From Jiella pelagia (GTDB lineage Bacteria > Pseudomonadota > Alphaproteobacteria > Rhizobiales > Rhizobiaceae), in the NCBI RefSeq assembly GCF_026898155.1, contig NZ_CP114029.1, positions 2,274,001 to 2,338,000 of the forward strand: a stretch of 64,000 nucleotides of DNA. Direction: 5' to 3'. This document shows, in pieces, positions 12,505 through 20,753 of this stretch. Made by a program: the position numbers and the translations under genes. Under the pieces are notes generated by a model that saw nothing but the letters and a program-made list of their open reading frames with translations, was not told the origin of the DNA and did not search any database. How positions within the stretch are numbered: the first letter of the stretch is position 1; each line of letters begins with the position of its first letter.

Positions 12505-13365
12505 ATGTCGGCGCGGGTGCGGCCGGCCGGAGACGGGGATGTTGGCGCCGTCGCGGCCTTCCTGCACGAGCGGATGAATGCCCGCATCCCGGCCGAGACC
12601 TGGCGGATCCTCCTCGACTATCCCTTCCGCCCGCCCGAGGTCGAGCGTGGCTGGCTGGTCGAGGACGGGGCCAAGGTCGTCGGCTTCATGGGGACGATCT
12701 ATTCCGATCGTCCGACGTCGCTCGGGCCCCGCCGCTTCTGCGACCTCTCCTCCTGGTATCTCGCGGCGGCCTATCGCGGCACGGGGATCGGCGACGAACT
12801 GCTCCAGGCCGGCATGGCGCAGCCCGGCGTCACCTACCAGACGATGACGGCGCGCCGGGCGACCGGGCGCAAGATCCGGGCGCTGGGCTTTGCGATCCTC
12901 GACGACGCCCGCAGCCTGTTCCGGCCGGGCGAGACGGAGGAGGGCTTGCGGCCGATCCGCGATCCGGCCGAGATCCGCGAGCGGCTGACGGCGGAGGAGC
13001 GCCGGATGCTCGACGACCATCACGGCCTCGACATCCACCACGCCGTTGTCGAAAACGGCGCAGGGCGGGGCACGTGGCTCGTCTGGCAGCGCAAGTTGAA
13101 GGGCGCGGGTGTCGCTTATCACGACGTGCTGCACGCCTCGAACTACGACTTCCTCTCGGCGCATGCGGCGGGAATCGCCTCTCTCGTCTGCGTCGGCGAG
13201 ACGGCGGTGCTTTCGATCGACCGGCGGATGATGAACGTGGGCGACGATCCCGGCACGATCGAGACGATCCCACTGCCGCGCTGGTACCGCTCCATCGACG
13301 TCGACCCGCGCGACGTCGGGCATCTTTATTCCGAAGTGCTGCTTCTGGATCAGAAGCTGCCGTGA
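12505..13365 (+). CDS. GNAT-like acetyltransferase
   Basis: 286 residues. The N-terminal half has a GNAT pattern: VRPAGDGDVGAVAAFLHERM, a central strand with VGFMGTIYSD, then SSWYLAAAYRGTGIGDELL, which corresponds to the acetyl-CoA pyrophosphate loop (R-G-x-G-x-G/A). The C-terminal half (about 150-286) is not assigned, and resembles the second half of two-domain proteins found in glycan clusters. The start ATG at 12505 is one base after the deacetylase stop. It ends 25 bases before the convergent cyclase gene. Acetylation of a sugar or carrier intermediate is a reasonable guess from the neighbours only. Confidence 0.78.
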   Translation: MSARVRPAGDGDVGAVAAFLHERMNARIPAETWRILLDYPFRPPEVERGWLVEDGAKVVGFMGTIYSDRPTSLGPRRFCDLSSWYLAAAYRGTGIGDELLQAGMAQPGVTYQTMTARRATGRKIRALGFAILDDARSLFRPGETEEGLRPIRDPAEIRERLTAEERRMLDDHHGLDIHHAVVENGAGRGTWLVWQRKLKGAGVAYHDVLHASNYDFLSAHAAGIASLVCVGETAVLSIDRRMMNVGDDPGTIETIPLPRWYRSIDVDPRDVGHLYSEVLLLDQKLP

Positions 13366-13390
13366 TCCCGAGGCTACAACCTCGGCTTTC

Positions 13391-14719
13391 TCACGCCACC
13401 ACCACCAGCCCCAGCGGTTCGCCGGCTCCGGCGACGCGGCGATCGGGCAGGTGGGTGAGCGGCCGCTGCGGGCGGTAGCCCTGGATGATGGCGGCCTCGA
13501 GCGTCCGCGCCGTGGTGAGAGCCGTCGTTCCCTCGGTCTTGTTGTGCTTTTCCAGTTTTGCCGCGAGGTTCACCGCCTCGCCGATCACCGTATATTCGAG
13601 CCGCGCGGCATCGCCGAGCGCCGCGAAGATGACCCGGCCTGAGGTCGCCGCGCCGTTGAGCGCCAGGCGAAGGCCTGATCCGTCGGCATTGTCCTCGCTC
13701 CAGCCCTTCGTCGCCTCGACGATCTCGCAGAGCGCGGCCAGCGCATCGGCGGCCGGCGTTTCGCTTTCGTGCGCCGCGCCGAAGGTCGCCAGCATGCCGT
13801 CGCCGAGATACTTGTCGATGAGGCCGCCGTGCTTCTCGACGATCGGCACGACGATGGCGTGGAGGGAGACCAGCGTCGCCACCACCGCCTTCGGATCGCG
13901 CCCGGCGGCGAAGGCGGAAAAGCCGCGGATGTCGAGGACGATGATCGCCGCGCTGCGCTCGATGCCCTCGCCGGCGACGATGGCGTCGTGCGAGCCGGTG
14001 ATCGCCGCTTCGACCGGCGCCGGCAGGAAGCGGCGGATCTCGGCCCGCTCGACCTGTTCGCGCGCCGTCCTGAGGACGAGTTTCTGGGCTCTCGCGACGG
14101 CGATGGCGAGGATCGCCGACACCGCCACCATGACGACGATCTTGTCGACCTCGGCGCCGATCAGGATCCGCGTGCCGTCGATATAGTCGACGAAGCTGCG
14201 GGTGATCGCGCCGGTGCCGTCCACCGCGATGGCATGAATGACCAGCAGCACCCAGCCGAGCGCCGCAACGAGGCCGGTGAGCAGCACCCAGATCGGATCG
14301 AAGCGCAGCGCCCTGAGCGCGATGAAGACGAAGACGTAGAGGACCGTCGGCGCCTTCAGGGAGAAGGCCTGCGGCTGCTCGTACTGCAGATGGAACGACC
14401 AGATCAGGACATAGAGCAGCGCCACGTCGGCGATAAGCGACGCGAACAGGAACAGCTTCGGCAGCGTGGCGCGATAGGACAGATAGAGGCGCAACAGCGT
14501 CAGGCCGAGATAGGTGCAGAGGCCGAGCGGCACGAGGCTGCCCGACATGGAATCGACCGGCTTGGGCGCGACGAGATAAAGGCCGAGGATGAAGGCGCCG
14601 AGGGCGAACTGCACCCAGCCGGTGAGCCTCTCGCTGGCGGCGTCGAAGCGCACGATGTCGGCCATGATGCGGGCGGGAACGGCGCCTGCGGGGCGCGGGG
14701 CGATCAGACCCTTCAGCAT
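13391..14719 (-). CDS. Membrane-bound class III adenylate/guanylate cyclase
   Basis: 442 residues. Five or six membrane helices fill residues 20-200 (for example GWVQFALGAFILGLYLVA and VLLTGLVAALGWVLLVI), followed by a C-terminal cyclase domain (about 245-430). Metal-binding positions are IIVLDIRGFSAF and KYLGDGMLATFG. The transition-state region reads YTVIGEAVNLAAKLE: Asn is kept, the usual Arg is Lys, and the base-specificity Asp is Glu, so base preference is uncertain. The ATG at 14719 follows GGAGGG six bases upstream. An in-frame extension to 15094 has no coding character. It is transcribed opposite to the glycan genes on both sides and could supply the messenger for the binding protein at 23687. 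Confidence 0.87.
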   Translation of the reverse strand: MLKGLIAPRPAGAVPARIMADIVRFDAASERLTGWVQFALGAFILGLYLVAPKPVDSMSGSLVPLGLCTYLGLTLLRLYLSYRATLPKLFLFASLIADVALLYVLIWSFHLQYEQPQAFSLKAPTVLYVFVFIALRALRFDPIWVLLTGLVAALGWVLLVIHAIAVDGTGAITRSFVDYIDGTRILIGAEVDKIVVMVAVSAILAIAVARAQKLVLRTAREQVERAEIRRFLPAPVEAAITGSHDAIVAGEGIERSAAIIVLDIRGFSAFAAGRDPKAVVATLVSLHAIVVPIVEKHGGLIDKYLGDGMLATFGAAHESETPAADALAALCEIVEATKGWSEDNADGSGLRLALNGAATSGRVIFAALGDAARLEYTVIGEAVNLAAKLEKHNKTEGTTALTTARTLEAAIIQGYRPQRPLTHLPDRRVAGAGEPLGLVVVA

Positions 14720-15075
14720 TTTTGCCCTCCATGGCCCACCGGGTCGGCCTTTGCAGATGTCACCCGCAGTTCGCAAAGGTCGATAGCCGCGCAACGGATC
14801 GGCAAAGTCAACTCTGTGTGACGCATCGGAAACACTTCGGCGGACTTTGCATCGACCGTTCCGGCTCTTTCCGGCCAAACCCGCTCCATTCCGCTCGCAT
14901 CGCTTGATCCTCGATGTGCGACGCAATAGGAAAGCGATTGGAGCCGGGTCTTCTAACGCGCACCGGGAGGATCCCGATGCGCGTTGGACGGCGAGCGCTT
15001 CTAGCCGGCGTGGGCCAAGGGCAAAGCTCGCCGCGCCGGGGATGGGCTTGAATGAGGGCTGCGTCAGGAGTCGCC
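14720..15075. other. Divergent intergenic region
   Basis: 356 bases between the leftward cyclase and the rightward glycosyltransferase operon, so promoters for both should lie here. Apart from GGAGGG before the cyclase and CAGGAG before 15076, I see no clear operator, RNA or repeat. Confidence 0.6.
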
Positions 15076-16320
15076 ATGCAGTCTCGGTCTCCACGCATCC
15101 TGATCTACAGCCACGACACGTTCGGGCTCGGCCATCTGCGTCGCTCGCGGGTGATCGCCCAGGCGCTGGTCGATCACCGGCCGGACACCTCGATCCTGAT
15201 CATCGCCGGGTCTCCCGTCGTCGGCTCGTTCAGTTTCCCGCCGCAGGTGGACTTCATCCGCGTGCCGGGCGTCGTGAAGCTCGGCGCCGACAGCTATGCG
15301 CCCTCCAATCCCGGCCTTTCGATCGAGGATCTGACCGAGATCCGCTCGGCGATCATCACCAAGACCGCGGAAATCTTCGATCCCGACATCTTCCTCGTCG
15401 ACAAGGAGCCGCTCGGCATGCGCGGCGAGGTCGGCGAGAGCCTCGCCTTCCTGAAGACCACCGGCTGCCGGCTCGTCCTCGGCCTGCGCGACATCATGGA
15501 CGAGCCATCGAGGCTCGCCGACGAATGGACGCGCAAGGGCGCCTTCGCGGCGGTGGAAGAGCTCTATGACGACGTCTGGATCTACGGCCTTCCGGAGATC
15601 TGCGACCCGCTGGAGGGGATCGGCGTCTCCGACAGGGTCCACCAGAACGCCGTGTTCACCGGCTATCTGCCCCGGGCGGACGAGCCCTCGGGCGCGCTGC
15701 CGGAGCAGATCCGGCTCGGCGAGCGGCCCTATGTGCTGGTGACCACCGGCGGCGGCGGCGACGGCGCGCGGCTGGTCGACTGGGTGCTGAGAGCCTATGA
15801 GACCTGCGACACGATCGGTGTGCGGGCGAAGATCGTGCTCGGTCCGTTCATGGAATCGGCCTACGCGGCGGATTTCCAGGAACGGGGAAGTCGGCTCGAC
15901 GATGTCGACCTCATCACCTTCGCCGCGTCGATCGAACCCCTGATCGAGCGGGCCGAGGGCCTCGTCGCCATGGGCGGCTACAACACCTTCTGCGAGATCC
16001 TCTCCTTCGACAAGCCGGCCGTCATCGTGCCGCGCCGCCACCCGCGGCTCGAACAGTTCATCCGGGCGTCAAGGGCCGAGGATCTCGGCCTCGCCCGCAT
16101 GCTGCTCGACGACGAGGTCGAGAACGCCGCGATCATGGCGGACGCGATCCGGGGACTGCCGACCCAGAGCCGGCCCCAGGCCGCGGCCATCCCGAAGCTT
16201 CTCGGCGGTGTCGACACCATCCGCCGGCTGGTCGATGCGATCGTCGCCGCGGGCCGGCCGGGGCGGAACACCGGCGCGCCCGAGGCGCGGCGCCAGGTTC
16301 AGCGCTTCGCCCGGCCATGA
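15076..16320 (+). CDS. GT28/MurG-like glycosyltransferase
   Basis: 414 residues, two Rossmann halves of GT-B fold. The N-terminal motif is ILIYSHDTFGLGHLRRS. The second half begins LVTTGGGGDGARL and contains GGYNTFCEIL, equivalent to the UDP-sugar-binding segment of MurG-like enzymes. The ATG at 15076 is preferred over an upstream ATG at 15052 because AGGAG stands five bases before it. It overlaps the next glycosyltransferase by four bases (ATGA). It is related to the third glycosyltransferase of the run, suggesting an old duplication. The acceptor and sugar are not predictable. Confidence 0.88.
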   Translation: MQSRSPRILIYSHDTFGLGHLRRSRVIAQALVDHRPDTSILIIAGSPVVGSFSFPPQVDFIRVPGVVKLGADSYAPSNPGLSIEDLTEIRSAIITKTAEIFDPDIFLVDKEPLGMRGEVGESLAFLKTTGCRLVLGLRDIMDEPSRLADEWTRKGAFAAVEELYDDVWIYGLPEICDPLEGIGVSDRVHQNAVFTGYLPRADEPSGALPEQIRLGERPYVLVTTGGGGDGARLVDWVLRAYETCDTIGVRAKIVLGPFMESAYAADFQERGSRLDDVDLITFAASIEPLIERAEGLVAMGGYNTFCEILSFDKPAVIVPRRHPRLEQFIRASRAEDLGLARMLLDDEVENAAIMADAIRGLPTQSRPQAAAIPKLLGGVDTIRRLVDAIVAAGRPGRNTGAPEARRQVQRFARP

Positions 16321-17492
16321 GGATCGCCTTTCATGCGCCGATGAAGGCGCCGGACGATCCGGTGCCCTCCGGCGACCGGCTCGTCGCCCGCAACCTGATG
16401 GCGGCGCTGCGGCTCGCCGGCCACGAGGTGGCGCTCGCCTCGCGCTTCAGGAGCTACGATCGCGGCGATCGCGAAAGGCAGGAGCGGCTTGCCGGTCTCG
16501 GTCAGGGGCTGGCGGCGCGCCTTGTCCGGCGCCTCGACGATCCGGCGCTGCGGCCGGATCTCTGGTTCACCTATCATCTCTATCACAAGGCGCCCGACCA
16601 TCTCGGGCCGGCCGTCTCGACGGCGCTGGGCATTCCCTATGTGGTCGCGGAGGCCTCCGTCGCGGACAAGCAGCGCGGCGGCTGTTTCGACGCCGGCTAC
16701 CGGGCGAGCGTTGCAGCCTTGGCGCGTGCCGACCTCGTCGTGACGTTGAACCCCAACGACGCGGCGGGCGTCGCGCCGCATCTCAAGCCGGGCGTGCCGA
16801 TGCGGGAGCTTTCGCCCTTCATCGACGCCGCGCCCTTCCTGACGGCGCGCAAAGGCCGCGAGGAGAGCCGCAGGGACATCGCCGCCCGGTTCGGGCTCGA
16901 TGCCGAAAAGCCGTGGCTGGTGACGGCGGCGATGATGCGGGCCGACCAGAAGCTCGCCTCCTACCGGCTGCTCGCCGAGTCGCTGTCGCTCATCGAGCCC
17001 GACGGCTTCGAACTCCTGCTCGCCGGAACCGGTCCGGCGGAGCCGCAAGTGCGCGCGGCCTTCGCCGAAAGTGGCGTGAAGGCTGCCTTCCTCGGCGCGG
17101 TTGCGTCCGAGGCGATGCCGGCGCTGTTTGTTGCCGCCGACCTCTATGTGTGGCCGGCCGTCAAGGAAGCCTTCGGCATGGCGCTGATCGAGGCCGGCGC
17201 GGCCGGCCTGCCAGTTGTCGCGGGAACGAGCCCTGGCGTCGCCGGCGTCGTCTCGGGCGGCGAGACCGGCCTGCTCGTCCCCCAGCGCGACGCGGCGGCC
17301 TTTGCCGAGGCCGTTCGTTCGCTGCTCGATCCGGCGAAACGCGCGGAATACGGAAAAGCCGCGCGCCGCCGGGCGATGGCGCGCCACGACGTCGGTGCCG
17401 CCGCCGAACGGCTCGACGCGATGCTTGCCGAAACGCGTTGTCGCTTCGACGCAGCGGCTTTCATGCCGTCCAACATGCAAAGGGCCGTCTGA
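16317..17492 (+). CDS. Glycosyltransferase family 4 (GT-B)
   Basis: 391 residues. The N-terminal domain starts IAFHAPMKAPDDPVPSGDR, with the Gly-containing sugar-nucleotide loop. The C-terminal domain has LLLAGTGPAEPQ, VWPAVKEAFGMALIEAGAAG (the GT4 E-x7-E signature) and SGGETGLLVP. It overlaps the upstream glycosyltransferase by four bases and the downstream one by one base, so the three are translated as a unit. No membrane helix is seen, so it probably acts at the cytoplasmic face on a nucleotide sugar. Confidence 0.92.
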   Translation: MRIAFHAPMKAPDDPVPSGDRLVARNLMAALRLAGHEVALASRFRSYDRGDRERQERLAGLGQGLAARLVRRLDDPALRPDLWFTYHLYHKAPDHLGPAVSTALGIPYVVAEASVADKQRGGCFDAGYRASVAALARADLVVTLNPNDAAGVAPHLKPGVPMRELSPFIDAAPFLTARKGREESRRDIAARFGLDAEKPWLVTAAMMRADQKLASYRLLAESLSLIEPDGFELLLAGTGPAEPQVRAAFAESGVKAAFLGAVASEAMPALFVAADLYVWPAVKEAFGMALIEAGAAGLPVVAGTSPGVAGVVSGGETGLLVPQRDAAAFAEAVRSLLDPAKRAEYGKAARRRAMARHDVGAAAERLDAMLAETRCRFDAAAFMPSNMQRAV

Positions 17493-18631
17493 TGCGGGTT
17501 CTGTTTCACGTGCAGCATCTTCTCGGCGTCGGCCATCTGCGCCGCGGCGAGCTGATCACCCGGGCCATGGCCGCGCGCGGCATCGAGGTGACCGTCGCCC
17601 TCGGCGGCCATCCGGTGCCTGAGATGCCGTTCAGGGAGGCGAATGTCGTCCAGCTGCCGCCGGTCTCGATCGAGGGGGCGAACTTCAAGACGCTTTACGA
17701 CGAGACCGGCGCACCGATCGACGAGACATGGCGGGCGCGGCGCACGAAGGCGCTGATCGACGTTTATGAGAGCGTGCGTCCCGACGTCGTCCTGATGGAG
17801 ATGTTTCCCTTCGGCCGCTGGCGCTTCCGCTTCGAGCTGGTGCCGCTGATGGAACGGGCGATGGCGGACGCGCCGCGGGTGAAATGCGTCACCTCGGTGC
17901 GCGACATCCTGGTTGCGACAAAGCATCCGGAGCGGGCACAGTTCGCCGCCGAGCTGGCGCGCCGGCATCTGGCCGCCGTGCTGGTCCATTCCGACCCGAA
18001 GCTCTTCACCTTCGCCGAGACCTATCCGCATGCAGGCGAGATCGCCGATCTCGTCGCCTATACCGGCTACGTCACCGAGGCGGCCGAGCGCGGGGAGGTC
18101 GAGACGAACGACAAGGTGGTGGTCTCGGCCGGCGGCGGCGCGGCGGCCGGCAGTCTCTTGCGCACGGCGATCGAGGCGCGGGCGCTGTGTCCGCCGGCGA
18201 TCCGCGACAAGGTCTGGCACTTCCTCGCCGGGCCGCGGGCGAGCGAGGCCGACTACGCCGCGCTCAAGGCGATGGCCGGCGAACGCACCGTCGTCGAGCG
18301 CTTCTCGCCGCGCTTCCAGGCGCTGCTTGACGGCGCCTCCCTGTCGATCTCCCAGGCCGGCTACAACACGGTGATGAACCTGATGCGGGCGAAGATCCCG
18401 GCGGTGGTCGTACCCTATGACGACGGCGAGGAGACCGAGCAGGCGTTTCGCTCGGCGCGGATGGAGGGGTTGGGGCTCCTCGACGTGGTCGCCGCCGGTC
18501 AGCTCTCGCCGGAGATGCTCGCCGCGGCGATCGTCAGGGCCGACGCGCGGCGAGATCGTCCGGCGCCGTCGATCGATCTCGAAGGCGCGGATGCCACCGC
18601 TGCGGCGATCGCCCGGCTGATCGGGGAATAG
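17492..18631 (+). CDS. GT28/MurG-like glycosyltransferase
   Basis: 379 residues, GT-B fold, related to the gene at 15076. The start is MRVLFHVQHLLGVGHLRRGE, very like the ILIYSHDTFGLGHLRRS of its paralogue. The C-terminal half has VVVSAGGGAAAGSLL and SISQAGYNTVMNLM, the donor-binding segment, then a VVPYDDGEETEQ segment. Its ATG shares one base with the previous stop codon. It ends the glycosyltransferase run; the next gene begins 126 bases later. Confidence 0.88.
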   Translation: MRVLFHVQHLLGVGHLRRGELITRAMAARGIEVTVALGGHPVPEMPFREANVVQLPPVSIEGANFKTLYDETGAPIDETWRARRTKALIDVYESVRPDVVLMEMFPFGRWRFRFELVPLMERAMADAPRVKCVTSVRDILVATKHPERAQFAAELARRHLAAVLVHSDPKLFTFAETYPHAGEIADLVAYTGYVTEAAERGEVETNDKVVVSAGGGAAAGSLLRTAIEARALCPPAIRDKVWHFLAGPRASEADYAALKAMAGERTVVERFSPRFQALLDGASLSISQAGYNTVMNLMRAKIPAVVVPYDDGEETEQAFRSARMEGLGLLDVVAAGQLSPEMLAAAIVRADARRDRPAPSIDLEGADATAAAIARLIGE

Positions 18632-18757
18632 CCAATTGCCGCGGCGCCCTCATGCGATTCTTCTAGCGAATGGCCGCAACTGTCGTGATAATGAAACTAA
18701 AGTCTTGCCACAAAGCGGCGAAGTCGCCGTCAGGGCGCATCGGGGGGAAACGGGTGT

Positions 18758-20753
18758 ATGAGTGACGCTGCGGTGCTGTCGTCCCGAGCATCGCCTTTGG
18801 TCCGTAACGACCGCGCCGAGACGGCGCTTCTGTCGGTCGAGGATCTGTCCGTCGAGTTCCGCTCCATGGCCGGTGTCACCAAGGCGGTGTCGGGGTTCTC
18901 GATGTCGATCGCGCCCGGGCGCGCCGTCGCGCTCGTCGGCGAATCCGGCTCCGGCAAGTCGGTGACCTCCCAGGCGATCCTCGGGCTCCTGCCGAAGAAC
19001 GGCGTGATCACCTCGGGCAAGATCCTGTTTCGCGACGCAGATCTCGGTCTGGTGGATCTCGCGGCGATCCCGCGCGCCTCGCCGAAATTCCGCGCGATCC
19101 GCGGCCGCTCCATCGCCATGGTCTTCCAGGAGCCGATGACGGCGTTTTCGCCGCTCCACACCCTCGGCGACCAGATCGGCGAGATGGCGGCGATCCACCG
19201 CAAGGCCGGCAAGGCCGAGATCCGCGAGCTGACGGCCGAGACCTTGCGGCTCGTGCGCTTTCCCGAGCCCGAGCGGGCGGTGCGGATGTATCCGTTCGAG
19301 GCTCTCCGGCGGGCTGCGGCAGCGCGCGATGATCGCCATGGCGCTGATGTGCCGGCCGCCGCTGTTGATCGCCGACGAGCCGACGACCGCGCTGGACGTC
19401 ACGCTGCAGGCGCAGATCCTCAAGCTCCTGAAGGACCTCCAGGCCGAACTCGACATGGCGGTGCTCTTGATCACCCACGATCTCGGCGTCGTCGCCAACC
19501 TGGCCGAGGAAGTCGTCGTCATGCATCACGGCCGGATCGTCGAGTCGGGTCCCTCCGAGACGATCTTCTCGACCCCGAGCCATCCCTATCTCGTCGCGCT
19601 GATGAAGGCCGTGCCGGACTTTTCCGACGCCGAGCGGCGCCGGCTGACGCCGATCCGCGAGATCAGGATCGACGCCGACGTCTTGGTCAAGCCGAAGGCG
19701 AGCGGGCCGAAGGGCGAGACGCTGATCGAGGCGCGAGGTCTGCAGAAGAGCTTTTCGCTGCGCGGCGACCGCCGCCTCGTCGGCCGGGCGCCGGCGCGGG
19801 TGATCCGGGCGCTGGCCGACGTCTCGCTGACGGTGAAGCGCGGCGAGTGCCTCGGCCTCGTCGGCGAATCGGGTTCCGGCAAGACGACGCTGGCAAGGGC
19901 CCTGATGCGCGCCGTGCCGGTCGATGACGGGGCGATCGTCCTGCATGGCGAGGATGGGCCGGTCGATCTCGTTTCCGCCGACCGCGAGGCGATGTTCAAG
20001 GTCCGCAAGCGGATGCAGTACATCTTCCAGGATCCGTTCTCCTCGCTCGATCCGCGCATGACCGTCGGGGCGATCCTGTCGGAGCCCCTGGAGATCCACG
20101 ATCTCTGCAAGCCCGCCGAGCGGCGCGAGCGGGTGGCGCGGCTGTTGTCAGCCGTCGGGCTCGATCCGAGCTTTGCCGGGCGCTACCCCCACAGCTTCTC
20201 CGGCGGCCAGCGCCAGCGCATCGGCATCGCCCGGGCGCTCGCGCTCGAGCCGGAACTCCTCATCTGCGACGAGCCGGTGGCCGCCCTCGACGTCTCTGTC
20301 CAGGCGCAGATCCTCAATCTTCTGAAGGATCTGCAGCGCCTGTCGGGCCTCACCTACGTGTTCATCACCCACAATCTCGCGGTGGTGAACCACATCGCCG
20401 ACCGGATCGTCGTGATGTGTGACGGCGCCATCGTCGAGCTCGCGCCGCGGGCCGAATTGTTCCGCCGGCCGCTGCATCCCTATACCAAGCTGTTGATCGA
20501 GGCGGTGCCCCACGCAGATCTTTCCCGGCCGCTCGACTTTTCCAACCTGCCTGAAGCCGGCCTGATCGGCCGCAGGGATTGGCCGGCCCCGTTCACGGTC
20601 GCCGCCGACAAGCCGCTGCCGCCGCTTCTGGAAGCAAGCCCCGGCCATTTCGTCCGGGCCGCCGATCTGAGCTTCCTTGACGCTCGTGCCGGCCGGGCGG
20701 GCGTCGTCGCCGCCGTCGCGAGCGCAGTGGAAGCGCTGGAGACGCCGGCATGA
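18758..20753 (+). CDS. Double-ATPase ABC transporter protein, peptide-import (YejF/DppDF) type (one frameshift)
   Basis: Corrected length 664 residues, two complete ABC ATPase domains in one chain. Domain 1 has Walker A GESGSGKSVTS, signature LSGGLRQRAMIAMAL and Walker B LLIADEPTTALD. Domain 2 has GESGSGKTTLARA, SGGQRQRIGIARAL and LLICDEPVAALD. Both have oligopeptide-type C-terminal extensions (HPYLVALMKAVP and HPYTKLLIEAVP). The break at GAGGCTC (19298-19304) lies in the first signature motif; as GAGCTC it reads PFELSGGLRQR. No peptide permease gene is adjacent. Its stop overlaps the start of the degenerate exporter by four bases, an unusual pairing. Confidence 0.92.

Noticed and set aside
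13391-15094. Extended start of the membrane cyclase to 15094
   Set aside because: The extra 125 codons overlap the divergent promoter region, have no family resemblance, and a good ribosome-binding site precedes the ATG at 14719.
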